Part shown: positions 42,896 through 54,217 of the stretch, piece by piece
Numbering within the stretch: the first letter of the stretch is position 1
How the letters are laid out: every line of letters begins with the position of its first letter
DNA from: Heloderma charlesbogerti
Lineage: Eukaryota; Chordata; Lepidosauria; Squamata; Helodermatidae
Direction of reading: 5' to 3'
Assembly: GCA_026122225.1 (NCBI GenBank)
Contig: JANEZZ010001570.1
Coordinates: forward strand, 2,108,001-2,172,000
DNA: 64,000 nucleotides
Position numbers and translations under genes: made by a program
Notes under the pieces: model-generated
Seen by the model: only the letters and a program-made list of their open reading frames with translations
The model's database searches: none
What the model was told of the DNA's origin: nothing

Positions 42896-45397
42896 CTTTG
42901 GTGCCTTGGTTTAACCCATGCTCCAATTTTATGCTGTTGCTATGCACAGTAGCAGAAGGTACATCAAGCCCTGCAAAAGGGCCTACAAGGTTTTGAGTAA
43001 TTTCCTGCTCAAGGACAAATGGAGAGAAGACCTTCCCAGATAACATTCTAGCTTATGTAATCATCCATAAGCACAAAGGCACTGTCTCATAGTTATATTA
43101 TTTTACTAGGCTGTCACATTTATCTAAATGAACATGTAGATATCATTAGGTATCTGTGGAGGTTGAAAAGCCAGCCAGGTTTCTTCAGAATTGATCTGGG
43201 AAAACCATCTTCTTAGATGTCCAAGTAACATATCCATTTCTTCCTAGATTAATTATGAATAAGACTGTGGTCTGCCCACCAACAGAGGAAAGCGGACTGT
43301 TAACTACCTTTCTTGTCTCCTTAACGATATTGAGAGTGAGAGGGAGTTCTAAGCAAGAGATTCCTTCATAGCTGGCTTGTGTATGCTAATTCAAGAAGAG
43401 ATAAAGTTACTAATTCAACCAGGTTTCAAGGGTACAGAGTTTAGAACACATTGACCTTATGGAAAGTCTACATTGTTTGTATTAGCTATCTAATATTTAT
43501 CAAAGTGAGTGTGCCTTTCTTGAAGACTTCCTGTGCTCCACTGACATTCCTTTGGGACAAGTTTGTAAACGTGATGTGCCTTAGCTTTTCATTCCCTCCC
43601 AAATTAAATGGTAAATATACTTTGAAAAACTTACTAATTATGACTTACTGGAGTTTGTTCCACCTAATAATTCCCAGTTGGAATTGAGCAATTACGATAG
43701 AAAGGGATCTCCAAAGGCACCTGTTTTACACTTGAAAAGTCTCTCCAGATATAGTGACATTAGCCAATGGAAGAGAAGTGTGATTCAGTTTCTGTGAAGA
43801 GCAACATACAAGAGGTGAACTTTATATAATTTGTGTAAAATGCTTACAGAGAAAGAATTTCAGCTAAAACAAAAATGGGGTTATACAGAATGAGCCTTGA
43901 AAATCCTCACTCGTCGGGTCACCAGCAGTACTGCCAACAGATAGTGTATGTGATAGTGGGGTAGAGGAAGACACATTCTTTTGAGAAACACAGGCTGCAG
44001 TTTGTTAGAACATCAGATTGTGGAGAATTATCCCTTTTAAAAGACACATAGCTGAAACACTGGGATTATTTTTTCCTAAATATATCTGGGGGTTTGTCTA
44101 TTTTGTTTTACTCATGGTGTTGTTGTTTTGCCATTTTAATGTATTTTGTTTAACTAATCCTACACATCAGGGATGTTTGGCTGCTTCCAAAATCTTTGCA
44201 TATACTATTCTTGCTGCTCTCATAAAAAAAAAAAAAAGCTACCTGACTCCCTCCATCCCCAATTTTATTACCTATATAATTAACAATGTTCCATTTACAT
44301 TGAGATATTTTCAACTGAAATTCTCCACTGGGCACCCATTTCAGGCTTAGCTCTGCTTTTTTGTTTCCCTCCCAGGTGACCAGTCAAGTCCCAAGTTCTC
44401 TCTTTTAGCCTGAAAAAGACTACTGGCTTTTCTAGGCCAGGAGGCTGATCAGATCGTTTCTCCTTTTTTGGAAAGGGTTAAACAAGCCTACAGCTGTGTG
44501 GCCTGCTTTTGGAATATAGTCTTGGGTTAAACAAGATTATGCAAGCTGTTTACCCATGCTGTAAAGAAGAAACAGAACTGCACACAGCCTCCAGAATGCA
44601 GCCCTGTTTAACCCAAGGATGTGTTCTTAGAGCTATGGGCAGTTATTTCTCCATCCAGGTGTGGAGTTATGAGGACAGACTATCTTCAATCTTACAACTT
44701 CCCAGTGGGAAGAGGTAGGTAGAGTTTTTCTGGATCCAACCTTGGATGAATAATGATGCAGAAGTCTGAAATATGTATAAAGCTATTTGAGTTATATAAA
44801 TAGCTACATTAAAGTGAGATATAAATAGCTACATTAAAGGAAAAGTGTCCTTGGTAATGCATGTATAATGGGCCAACCAGAAAATATGAATATCACAAAA
44901 ACTCTGTAAATACTGAGAAAGTGACTGGTTTCAGATAAGCCTCAGGCAGTACACATCATTCCAAAGTCAGTATCCTCTTCTGAATTCCAGCTATGAACAG
45001 TCAGTTTGGTGTAATGCAGGGGTGAAAAAAGTGTAGCCCGTGGGCTACAGGCATCTCTCTACAAGCCCTGTCTAGCAACTCACCAAGCCCCCAGATAAAA
45101 AGGAAAGAGTTCTAGGAATGGGCTTTATGGTTCTTGCTATAGAAGCATCATTCAACTAGGGTGTCTTCAAAGCATCCTAGAAAGCAGTGCTCAAAGGCTA
45201 CCTGTTTCCTAGGATGCTCTAGGAATGGGGCTTATATGGCAGGAACCATAGAGCCTGTGTTAAAAGAGAAATTTGAGAACATATGGGAAGAACCTTGTGA
45301 ACCACTAGAAGCCAGAACAGGATATTCAGCAGGTGGCCTTCACCATGCTACTTAGTTCCCTATTAAGTCTCTATAGCTAGTATAGATAAAATTAAAA
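42896..45397. other. No gene recognised
   Basis: AT-rich. It contains a 27-bp near-tandem repeat, ATATAAATAGCTACATTAAAG, twice at 44795-44841; an A14 run near 44226-44239; a GGGTTAAACA/TGTTTAACCC pair at about 44525 and 44606; and the fragment CAGTTTGGTGTAATGCAGGGG at 45001-45020 that looks like a SINE start joined to a MITE end. The 110-codon frame at 44018-44350 has no recognisable family. Confidence 0.4.
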
Positions 45398-45727
45398 AAG
45401 TAAAAGGTAAAGGTGTCCCCAACCAGTCGTGTCCGACTCTAGGGTGCGATGGTCATCCCCGTTTCTAAGCCGAAGAGCCAGCGCTGTCCGTGGTCATGTG
45501 GCCGGCATGACTGAACACCGAGGTGCACGGAACGCTGTTACCTTTCCCGCCAAAGCGGTACCTATTTATCTACTTGCAATTTCTTGCTTTCGAACTGCTA
45601 GGTTGGCAGAAGCTGGGACTGAAGACAGGAGCTCACTCCGTCACGCAGCACTCGGGTCTCGAACTGCTGACCTGCCAACCTTCCAGTCTGCAGTTCAGCG
45701 TCTTAACCACTAAGCCACCGCGGCCCA
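45398..45727 (-). repeat. Sauria-type SINE (tRNA head, BovB-type tail), minus strand
   Basis: Read on the minus strand, the head GTGGGCCGCGGTGGCTTAGT, GGTTAAGACGCTGAAC is tRNA-like with an A box and a B box region CAGCAGTTCGAGACC. The body includes GGTAACAGCG, GTCATGCCGGCCACATG, GGACAGCGCTGGCTC. The 3' end AGAGTCGGACACGACTGG is the same phrase as the BovB 3' end (AAGAGTCGGACACGACTG near 20209), followed by ACCTTTACCTTTTAC. Sauria SINEs of squamates are known to borrow the BovB 3' end for mobilisation. Almost full length, about 330 bp, little decayed. Confidence 0.88.
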
Positions 45728-46435
45728 CTTACAAAAAGCCAATACATGTGAATGCTGGCAAATTAGCAAAATTTATTCAAAATATGTTTTTTCCAGGTAC
45801 AGACACTTCTATTTTCCATAGGCAATGTTGCAGTCATCATCACTAGACATGCAGACATACTCAAAAGTTGCAATTCACATTGAAACTTCAGAGAAGACAG
45901 CAAAGGAAACATTTAGCAAGTTGAATCTGAACGAAGGAGACAGTCATTACTTCATCAGACAGGGTTAGTCAAGAAAGAAGGTAAGTTAGAAGGAGGAAGA
46001 GAAGTAGGAAAATTGTTGTTGCACTTTGCAGAGTTCCAAGAGCAAAAGGTTCTCTAAAGGTGGTAAGATATGTTTTCTCTAACACAGGCAGTGAAAGGAA
46101 AGACACAAGGGCAAAAGCACCACGGAAATAGAAACAGAAAATTGTTGGTTTGTGCATAACTAAAGGCAGTAACAAGAGAGATGCTTGGCTGAGTTGGTAA
46201 CCACTGCCTGTATAAAGAGATTATAATCATGCTACTGAATCAATTACTTTTAAAGCGTTTAAAAGCACTGCATAGAGGTAAACATTAAGAGGGACCTGCC
46301 TGCAGCCTTTCAATCTATTTGGTTGGTTTGACCCAGGCAAACAAGGGTTTTGCAACAGAATGTCTGAGAAGTTGTAGACTACACTAATTCACATTCAAGC
46401 CAAAGAAAGAAGATAGAAGAAACTAGCTAAACTAT
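45728..46435. other. No gene recognised
   Basis: Non-coding AT-rich sequence downstream of PUDP; nothing assignable. Confidence 0.4.
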
Positions 46436-46439
46436 GTAA

Positions 46440-46732
46440 ACCATAGTTAAACTGTGGAATTTGCTACTACAAGATGTAGTGATGGCCATCAATTTGGATG
46501 ACTTTAAAAGGGGATAAGAAAAGTCCTGATGGCTATATGCTTCCTCCAGTATCAGAGGCAGTATGCCTATGTACAGCAGTTGCTGGGGAATGTGAGTGGG
46601 AGGGTGCTATTGCTTTTACGTCCTATGTGGGTTTCCCACAGGCAGCTGGTCAACAACTGTGAGAACACAATGCTGGACTAAATGGACCTTTGGTCCAATC
46701 CAGCATGGTTCTTCTTACATTCTTAAAATGTC
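46440..46732 (+). repeat. Decayed CR1-type LINE 3' end
   Basis: GTGGAATTTGCTACTACAAG, ATGTAGTGATGGCCATCAA, GATGACTTTAAAAGGGGAT, TCCTGATGGCTATATGC, then GTGGGTTTCCCACAGGC and CTGGACTAAATGGACC, TTTGGTCCAATCCAGCATGG, TTCTTCTTACATTCTTA. It is a 5'-truncated CR1-type C-terminus and 3' UTR. It lies about 400 bp downstream of the PUDP stop, on the opposite strand. Confidence 0.7.
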
Positions 46733-46979
46733 AAACAAGGAAAAACAATAGACACAATTTGGAGACAATTTAGGCATGCAAAGGAACTTACATGCAAACC
46801 AAGGAGTTCACTTTCTTCCCTTTGGCAGCAGCTCCTTGTACTTCATTAAAAGTGCCTTCTGGAGTTTTAGGGACAAACTGTCTGACAGTGCATGGGAGTG
46901 GTTTTTTTTAAAAAAAAAAAAAGCAGAGAAGCCTGCTATAGCATGCTATGAATGCTACCAGCCCCATCTTTCCACCTAG

Positions 46980-47130
46980 AACCTCTCCATTTGAATTAAT
47001 GAGTTATCAAGTAAAGTGTAATTATCAAAATGATCAAAATGAAACATTATGATTACCACAGTGTACAAAAGTCTACTCTTCCCCCAAATCAGGATGGGTA
47101 AATTAAAATGATTTTTTTAAAAAACAGTTC
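46980..47130 (-). other. PUDP: PUDP 3' UTR / downstream sequence
   Basis: Immediately 3' of the PUDP stop. It begins GAACTGTTTTTTAAAAAAATC on the minus strand and is AT-rich. No AATAAA was found on the minus strand within the next few hundred bases, so the polyadenylation site could not be placed and the true 3' UTR length is unknown. Confidence 0.5.
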
Positions 47131-47307
47131 TCAATCAAATGGCGGTAAACCGAACAGTTCTGGCTTGAAATCATTCATAGACTGGAGAACTAGAGTTGCT
47201 TCTTTCGTAAGATCTTTATTCAGGTTTTCATCTGGAATCATAACCACTTGCATCCCAGCTGTCAGTGATGCCTTGACCCCATTGGGAGCATCTTCAAATA
47301 CAAGACA
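47131..47307 (-). CDS. PUDP: PUDP (HDHD1) terminal coding exon: pseudouridine-5'-phosphatase
   Basis: The minus strand reads 58 sense codons then TGA (47131-47133): [20 protein letters not shown] at the start, [20 protein letters not shown] next, and [12 protein letters not shown] at the end. This is the C-terminal quarter of PUDP, a cytosolic HAD-superfamily hydrolase that dephosphorylates pseudouridine 5'-monophosphate. [16 protein letters not shown] is HAD motif IV, whose acidic residues help bind Mg2+. The FGLP-x-x C-terminus is characteristic of vertebrate PUDP. The exon opens exactly after a TTCTTTCTAATTCTCAG acceptor (phase 0) and has no frame damage, unlike every other long frame in the window, so it is a real exon and not a processed copy. 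Upstream exons were not found up to 64000; large introns are expected. Confidence 0.92.
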   Translation of the reverse strand, partial: CLVFEDAPNGVKASLTAGMQVVMIPDENLNKDLTKEATLVLQSMNDFKPELFGLPPFD

Positions 47308-47336
47308 CTGAGAATTAGAAAGAAAAATAAAACAGT
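47308..47336 (-). other. PUDP: Splice acceptor and polypyrimidine tract of last PUDP intron
   Basis: Minus strand: TTTTATTTTTCTTTCTAATT then CTCAG, with the AG at 47309-47308. A CTAAT sequence 8-12 bases upstream is too close to serve as the branch point; a more distant A is likely used. Confidence 0.85.
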
Positions 47337-47553
47337 AAGTAGAAGATTGATTCTGTTAATGACAGCAAGTAATAATTACTTGGCTTTAATTCCTAGATCA
47401 TCGACAGACATCTGATAACCTTTGGGGAGGCAGTTATAAAGAAAGCAGTTTAACAATGCAATTTGAAGCATATGACCTGAATATACACTGTTGCAATCAC
47501 GTGGATTTTAAAGAATACAAAGTTCACAAGGATTTGCTTTGTTGGGTGTATTA

Positions 47554-48530
47554 GTATAGAGGTGACCATTCCTCGGCCCCTCGGGCATTGAGCTATGGGG
47601 TTACGCAGGGTATCATCTTGTCTCCAATGTTATTTAACGTCTGTATGAAACTGCCGGGAATGGTCATTAGGGTATTTGGAGCCAAGTGCCATCAGTATGC
47701 TGATGATACACAGCTCTATCTCCCTGTGACATCTGAATCAGGAGAGGCTGTGCAAGTCCTGGACCAGTGCCTGAACTCAGTAATGGGCTGGATGATGGCC
47801 AATAAATTGAAACTGAATCCTGGCAAGATGGAAGCCCTGTGGATGAGTGGTTCCTGAGTCCAGGAGATAGGCTCATTGCGTGTTCTGGATGGGGTTGCAC
47901 TTCCCCTGAAAGACTATGTCCGTAGTTTGGGGGTGCTCCTAGATCCATCACTATTGCTGGAAGCCCAAGTGGCCATGACAGGTCAGAGTGCCTTTTACCA
48001 GCTTCAGCTGGTTTACCAACTATGGCCTCTCGTGGACAGGGATAGCTCGGCCAGAGTGGTACAAGCACTAGTAACCTCAAGACTGGTTTAAGGTTTTAGT
48101 ACTAGTGTACAAAGCTCTGAACAACTTGGGACCAGGATACTTGAGAGAGCACCTTCTCCCTTACCAACCTGCCCGGTCACTGAGGTCATCAGAGGGCTTG
48201 CTCCTGGTGGCTCCACATGGACCTATGGCCTGATTAGAGAAGAGCCTTCAGTGTGGTGGCCCCCTTTCTTTGGAATTCCCTGCCCAGGAGGTCAGTCAGG
48301 CACCAACACTGTGCTGTTTCTGGTGCCCCTTGAAAACAGCACTGTTCCAGGAGGCATTTCTTAATTGACCAGTCACAATTTTTATTGGCATTCTGTTTTT
48401 AAAAACAGCATAATCTGGGGTTTTAATCTTTTTATCCTTTTACTGTTTTATCTCTTGTGTTCATTGCTCCGAAATCTGTTCTAGATATGGAGCGGTACAC
48501 AAATATTGTAAATAAATAAATACATAAAGG
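47554..48530 (+). pseudogene. CR1-group LINE fragment in the last PUDP intron, internally deleted
   Basis: Translation: [40 protein letters not shown] (YADD intact), [20 protein letters not shown], a TGA, then [18 protein letters not shown]. At about 48084 the sequence jumps from the 'VTSRL' position to 'KVLVLVYKALNNLGPGYLRE', skipping the roughly 150 bp 'DYCNALY ... WLPV' segment found at 50222-52846. It then continues LLPYQPARSLRSSEGLLLV to a 3' UTR and GGAGCGGTACACAAATATTG plus AAATAAATAAATAC. Opposite strand to the gene, 250 bp from the acceptor. Confidence 0.88.
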
Positions 48531-50221
48531 TGCGTAAGATTTAGTGTCTGTAGACAGCACAATTACAGGCACTTGCAGGTACACATTTAAGTATCACAAC
48601 TGACGTAACCTAGTATCACATGCTGAGTAGCACTTAGTGTTTGTATGATGGATTCAATTCAAGCCCATCATATTTACCAGACTTTCTATATACTGTCCCC
48701 ATGGCTTGCCCTGGTGGTACTGGAGGTGTGCCGAGTTGTTTTTCCCAACCTCTTCCCCTGCAACCCCAATCTTCAAAAACATACAAAGCCTTGGTATACT
48801 GCGACCATCTAATTATACTGACCATAGCAATGCATCAAGCTTCTCTTATGGAAGAACCCCAATAATATATGGGTATTGTTGTGTGTCTGGTACACATGCA
48901 CCATAGCAGTTACATGGAGTAGGCTGAAGGGAAAATCATAATTGTAATGTAAAAGTAGAACTAAATTTATTTTAAAGGAATTCACTATTGATGTGGCATC
49001 TGGACATAAAAGAAATAAAAAAACTAAAACTGGAAATGCATAAAAAAGGGAGCCAAAAGGATGCCTTTCTACACTCCAAAGAGTGTAGAAGAGTAAAACA
49101 TGATAAGTAGGATGGATACTACAATTTAAGGACTGCCACTGGAAAAGGTGTGTTCATGCTCATACAAAAACAAAAATGGAAATTCAATATATTGTTTTAC
49201 CATAGCTATCACTGTGAACGCATCTGAGGTAGTAAAAAGAACACAGAGTTATTTCACATAATGTTATTGCAGTACTATGGTTAGGACTATGCATTACTGT
49301 TGTCATTAAAAGCCAAGCACATTACAGCCAAAATATTTTATACTTTTACTTATGTATTGCTCTGTTCTCAGTTTGAGACCAATTCTGGAAACAAAGCCTT
49401 TATTTAAGCCATTATTATTCTTTTTTAAGCAATATATACACATCAGTCCCGTATTTGAAAATTAAATGAGGTCATTTTGTTCATAAAAAATCACTTATTT
49501 GTATTCTCCCTGTTATCCTCCTCTAGTTAAGTTATTAATATAGGAGTTTTATATCTGCATAAGAGAACAGTTCCTGTTGGTCTACATTTTGTCTCAAATG
49601 ATGTGTTAGTGTTATAGAAAGTAAAGGTCAGAATAAAACAATCTAAGTGCTAACTCTACATTTATAAAATGAAAATGCAAGGCAAATATTTCATATAAAA
49701 CTTACTATGCATATATGACTTTTTAATGTAACAGTTTTAGATACCATCACATGCTGCAACCTGAACTAACACATTTCTATATTAATAGAAAACAATGCAC
49801 TGAAATACAGTCAGGATTTCAGTATATATTTTCTTTCTCTCTTTCCAACCGATTTCCTGAAAAATATGGGAACAAACAAACATGTTTGGCCAACAGCCTT
49901 ATGGAAATTTTGCTGAGTGTATGTGTCAGAAGCCCCATTCAGAAATTATTATTCCACGTCTTCAAAGATCACTTGGAAGAGAGAGAAGGTGGAGCCATCC
50001 ACATCTCAGTGTCCATGTCCCTGCTCACACCATCCTGACCTTCATACATTGAGTGGAAAGTCTGAATAGAAACCTGTACATCCTGGCTGATTGCATGTGG
50101 ACTCCTACACAAAATCAGGAACATGTATAGTCAGGATCCCTTAATTTAATCTACTATACAGGATAGCAGTACTGAAAAGATGGGGTAACCCCAACCCTTA
50201 ATTCCTAAAGAAAGGCAGGTC
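48531..50221. other. PUDP intron, no exon recognised
   Basis: AT-rich, non-coding. No frame matches the HAD core of PUDP (DxDGT-type motif I or the GDxxxxGKP motif). Nothing else assignable. Confidence 0.45.
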
Positions 50222-52846
50222 ACCAATTTTTATTTATTTATTTATTTATTCATTCATTCATTTCATTTCATTTCATTTCTATACTGCCCAATAGCCAAAG
50301 CTCTCTGGGCGGTTCACAAAAATTAAAACCAAACAACACACAATAAAACAATTTAAAATATATAGAACATTAAAACCACAATATAACAATACAACCACAA
50401 TAAAACCTAGCAGCAGTGCAGGAGTTTAAAATACAGATTTAAAACAGCAAAGCTAAAAATTTAGAAAGCTAAAATGCCTGGGAAAATAAAAAGGTCTTCA
50501 CCTGGCGCCGAAAGGAATACAATGTAGGTGCCAGGCGAACCTCACTAGGGAGCTCATTCCAGAGCTGGGGTGCCACAGCAGAAAAAGCCCTCCTCCTAGT
50601 AGCCACCCGCCTCACTTCCTTTGGCAAGGTCTCAGGGAGAAGGGCCGCTGAGGATGATCTTAAGGTCCGGGCAGGCACATATGGGAGGAGGCGATCCTTC
50701 AGGTAACCTGGCCCCAAGCCGTTAAGGGCTTTGAATGTTAACACCAGCACTTTGAATCGGGCCCGGAAATGGACTGGCAGCCAGTGCAGCTGGAAAAGTA
50801 CTGGCGTAATATGAGCTCGCAGGCCAGTCCCTCTTAAATCTTGCTGCCCTATTTTGGACCAGCTGAAGTTTCCGGACCGTTTTCAAAGGCAACCCCACGT
50901 ATAACGCATTGCAGTAATCTAGACAAGAAGTTATCAGAGCATGGATCACTGTAGCTAGGCTATCTCTGTCCAGATAAGGGCATAGTTGGTATACCAGCCA
51001 AAGCTGATAAAAAGTGCTCCGTGCCACTGAGTTCACCTGCGCCTCAATCGACAGTTCTGGATCCAAGAGCACCCCCAAACTACGAACCTGATCCTTTAGG
51101 GGGAGTGCAACCCCCTCCAGAACAGGTTGAATATCACCTAGCCGGGCAGACGAACCACCCACTAACAGTACCTCCGTCTTGTCTGGATTGAGTTTCAGTT
51201 TATTGGCCCTCATCCAGGCCATTACCGTGCCTAGGCACTGATTCAGAACAGCCACTGCCTCACCTGGTTTTGATGAGAAAGAGAGGTAGAGCTGGGTGTC
51301 ATCCGCATATTGATGGCACTTCAGCCCACACCTCCGGATAACTTCCCCCAGTGGTTTCATGTAGATGTTAAACAGCATGCGGGATAAAATAGAGCCCTGT
51401 GGAACCCCATGGCACAATTGCCATGGCACAGAGCAATAATCCCCCAGCACCACCTTCTGGAATCAGTCATCCAAGTAGGAGCGGAACCACTGTAGTGCAG
51501 TGCCTCCAACTCCTAACCCAGACAACCTATCCAGAAGGATACCATGGTCGATGGTATCAAAAGCCACTGAGAGGTCCAGGAGAATCAACAGGGTCGCACT
51601 CCCCCTGTCCCTCTCCTGGCAGAGGTCATCCCACAGGGCGACCAAGGCAGTTTCCGTTCCAAAACCAGGCCTGAAGCCCGATTGAAATGGATCTAGATAA
51701 TCCGTTTCATTCAACAGTGCCTGGAGCTGTCCTACAACCACCCGCTCAAGCACCTTGCCCAGGAAGGGGATGTTGGCCACTGGCCTATAATTATTAACAT
51801 CCTCTGGGTCCAGGTTAGGCTTTTTCAGGAGTGGTCTAATTACCGCCTCTTTTAAAGCGGCAGGCACCACTCCCTCTCTCAAGGAGGAATTTACAACCTC
51901 CTGGACCCAGCCAGACACCCCTCCTTGTTTGATTTAATAAGCCATGAAGGGCAAGGGTCAAGCACACAAGTGGTCGATCGGACTTGGCCAAGCACCTTGT
52001 CCGCATCCTCAGGCCTCAGTAACTGAAACTCATCCAATAAAACTGGACCAGACAGTGCTCTGAATGCCTCTACCAATGGAACTGCATTAATCGTGGTGTC
52101 CAATTCATGACGAATCTGAGCGACTTTATCCTCAAAGTGCCGTGCAAACCCGTCACAGCGTGCTACCGAGGGTTCCACCGTCTCTCTCCCTGGCCCAGAA
52201 TGTAACAGGCTGCGAACCACTTGGAAAAGCTCAGCTGGACGACACTGAGAAGATGCAATGCTGGTGGAAAAGAACTGTCTCTTTGCCACCCTCACCGCCA
52301 CAGAGTAGGCTTGATAGTGGGCTCTTACCTGTGTTCGGTCAGACTCAGCACGAGTTTTCCTCCACCTGCGTTCTAGCCGTCTCCCCTCTTGCTTCATTGC
52401 CCTCAGCTCAGGTGTATACCAAGGAGCTGGCCGGGCTCTGCTCAGAGGGAGAGGGCGCTTGGGCGCGATCGTGTCAACCACCCGAGTCATCTCTGCATTC
52501 CACAGAGCGACCTAGGCTTCGACAGGAGCACCAGCCATACCAGCAGGAAAATCCCCCAGAGCCCTCTGGAATCCATCAGAATCCATTACTCTCCGGGGGC
52601 GGACCATTTTAATAGGTCCCCCACCCTTGCAGAGGGGGAAGGCTGCCAGGAGTCTAAACCTCAGCAGGAAGTGATCTGTCCATGACAAAGGGACAGATGT
52701 TAATTGCTCCACTTTCAGATCACCATCCTCCTGCCCAGTCGAGAAAACCAGATCAAGCGTGTGTCCTTTTATATGCGTTGGGCCGATGACATGTTGGGAC
52801 AGCCCCATGGTTGTCATGGCGGCCATGAGATGAGAGAGAAGCCATT
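50222..52846 (-). mobile_element. CR1-group LINE, 2.6 kb, minus strand
   Basis: The largest CR1-type copy here. The 3' end is at 50222 with a (AAAT)n(AATG)n(AAATG)n tail and CGCCCAGAGAGCTTTGGC, TATTGGGCAGTATAGAAATG. The 5' end near 52846 stops inside the endonuclease, so it is 5'-truncated as is usual for CR1. Clade naming is by eye: CR1/L3-like; L2 and Vingi are less likely alternatives. Intronic, same strand as PUDP. No target duplication is obvious. Confidence 0.88.
50469..52826 (-). pseudogene. CR1-group endonuclease/reverse transcriptase ORF, broken
   Basis: Reading leftward from 52826: endonuclease C-terminus PTHIKGHTLDLVFSTGQEDG and SWTDHFLLRFRL; a linker SRARPAPWYTPELRAMKQEG; the reverse transcriptase with NYRPVANIPFLGKVLERVV, FQSGFRPGFGTETALVALWD, LLDLSVAFDTIDHGILL (catalytic Asp), [40 protein letters not shown] (YADD intact), [19 protein letters not shown]-terminus [39 protein letters not shown] and RRAFSAVAPQLWNELPSEVR. 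At least four frame breaks (near 52500, 51900, 51460 and 50740) separate the pieces. The ancestral enzyme performed target-primed reverse transcription; this copy cannot. Confidence 0.88.
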
Positions 52847-54215
52847 AAAAATCTGGCTTGCTTCAACATGAGAACACGGAGCAGGGCTGTGCTGTGTAGC
52901 CCTTCAGTGTCATCAGCCCCCAGGTATCTGTGCATACAGTGAGAATGTCTGGAGGGAAGGGGGGCTATGCATACACAGCTGTACGGCCATAGGCACCCTG
53001 ACAACAGACATTCACATGGTCACTCATGTGGATGGAGGAGCAACATGGTATGTCCAGTGTTGGACCGGTGGGGAGGGGGGATAGAAGAAAACCAGATTTT
53101 TAATGCCCAAATAAAGTGGGAACTTTTAAAAACACTTCATAATATTCACTGACAGCTTGACGGTCCTTCATGAAGTTACTATCAAACCCAGTTTTCACAA
53201 GCTTGTTCACTGGTTTTGTAATGTTTTCCCATTGTCTGTGCATTGCTAAAAAGGTGTTCTGCTCTTGATAACTCTATTTGCCTTTTCATTTCTACAGCCA
53301 CATGTGCCACAGTCAGCAGTACCTTAAGCATGTAGAAAATTGATATATGAAAGTGTTTTAGTTCTGGATTAGAATTAAGAAACATGACAATTTCTTTACA
53401 GATGTTAAATTGACTCCTCTGTGAATAAATATATAAAAAAATGTTTTCCTTGGAGACTGCAAATTGTCCCCATTGTGACTAATTATCTAAATAAGGAATT
53501 TGTAGGGAAAAGGAAGAGGACTTTTGGGATGCTGTTTAGAATCTACAAGCATTCAGGGCATGCATTCTCCCCAACAGAGAAGCTACACTTCTGACTGATA
53601 TTGATCAAAGACTGTTATGATGTCCGAACAGAAACAATCACACTACCTATCACTGAAGATTCTTGATGCCCCTACACAGCCATAGCACAAGAAAATTTCC
53701 ATCTTTATGAAGGAATGCTGCATTACAGGAGGGTCATGCAACAACACACCTCCTGTGACTATGCAACATACATTTTCTGCTGTATGGATCTTGGAACCCA
53801 CTTATTAAGAGCTCATAAGGAGGCAGGACCAGCACTGGACAAAACTCCAATTCCTCTGAGGTGGGTGCATATATCAGAAATTATCCAGTCAGAATCTGTC
53901 CTTTAAGCTTGAACTCATACAGACATTCCCTAGGCAAAGAACTAATGGCTTGTTTCCATCATCCAGTTCTGGGATTCCCAGAGGCTTAAATTGGGAAGAC
54001 AGCATGTTAAGTAACTAGAAAGAGCCGTCCAAAGTTAAGCAAAAGACTTTAAGGTGGAAGGGAAGTTTCTGGGAGGGATACTGGCAAAAATCAGTGGCAG
54101 AGTTCAGTTGTAATTTTGCGTATCCAGACTGATGGATCCTGTGCAAACTTTCAGGATGACTTAATCCTGAGGTCTTTCCAGGTTTCGCAGACACTGAAAA
54201 TCTGAGCAAAACACA
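52847..54215. other. PUDP intron, no exon recognised
   Basis: Non-coding. Short frames lack HAD motifs. Nothing assignable. Confidence 0.45.
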
Positions 54216-54217
54216 TA

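Noticed and set aside
44018..44350. 110-codon frame as a small membrane protein
   Set aside because: AT-rich, no family, no splice or promoter context; hydrophobic content is expected from T-rich sequence.
47588..48080. Antisense 137-codon frame near the PUDP exon as an extra PUDP exon
   Set aside because: It is antisense to the CR1 reverse transcriptase and lacks HAD motifs.
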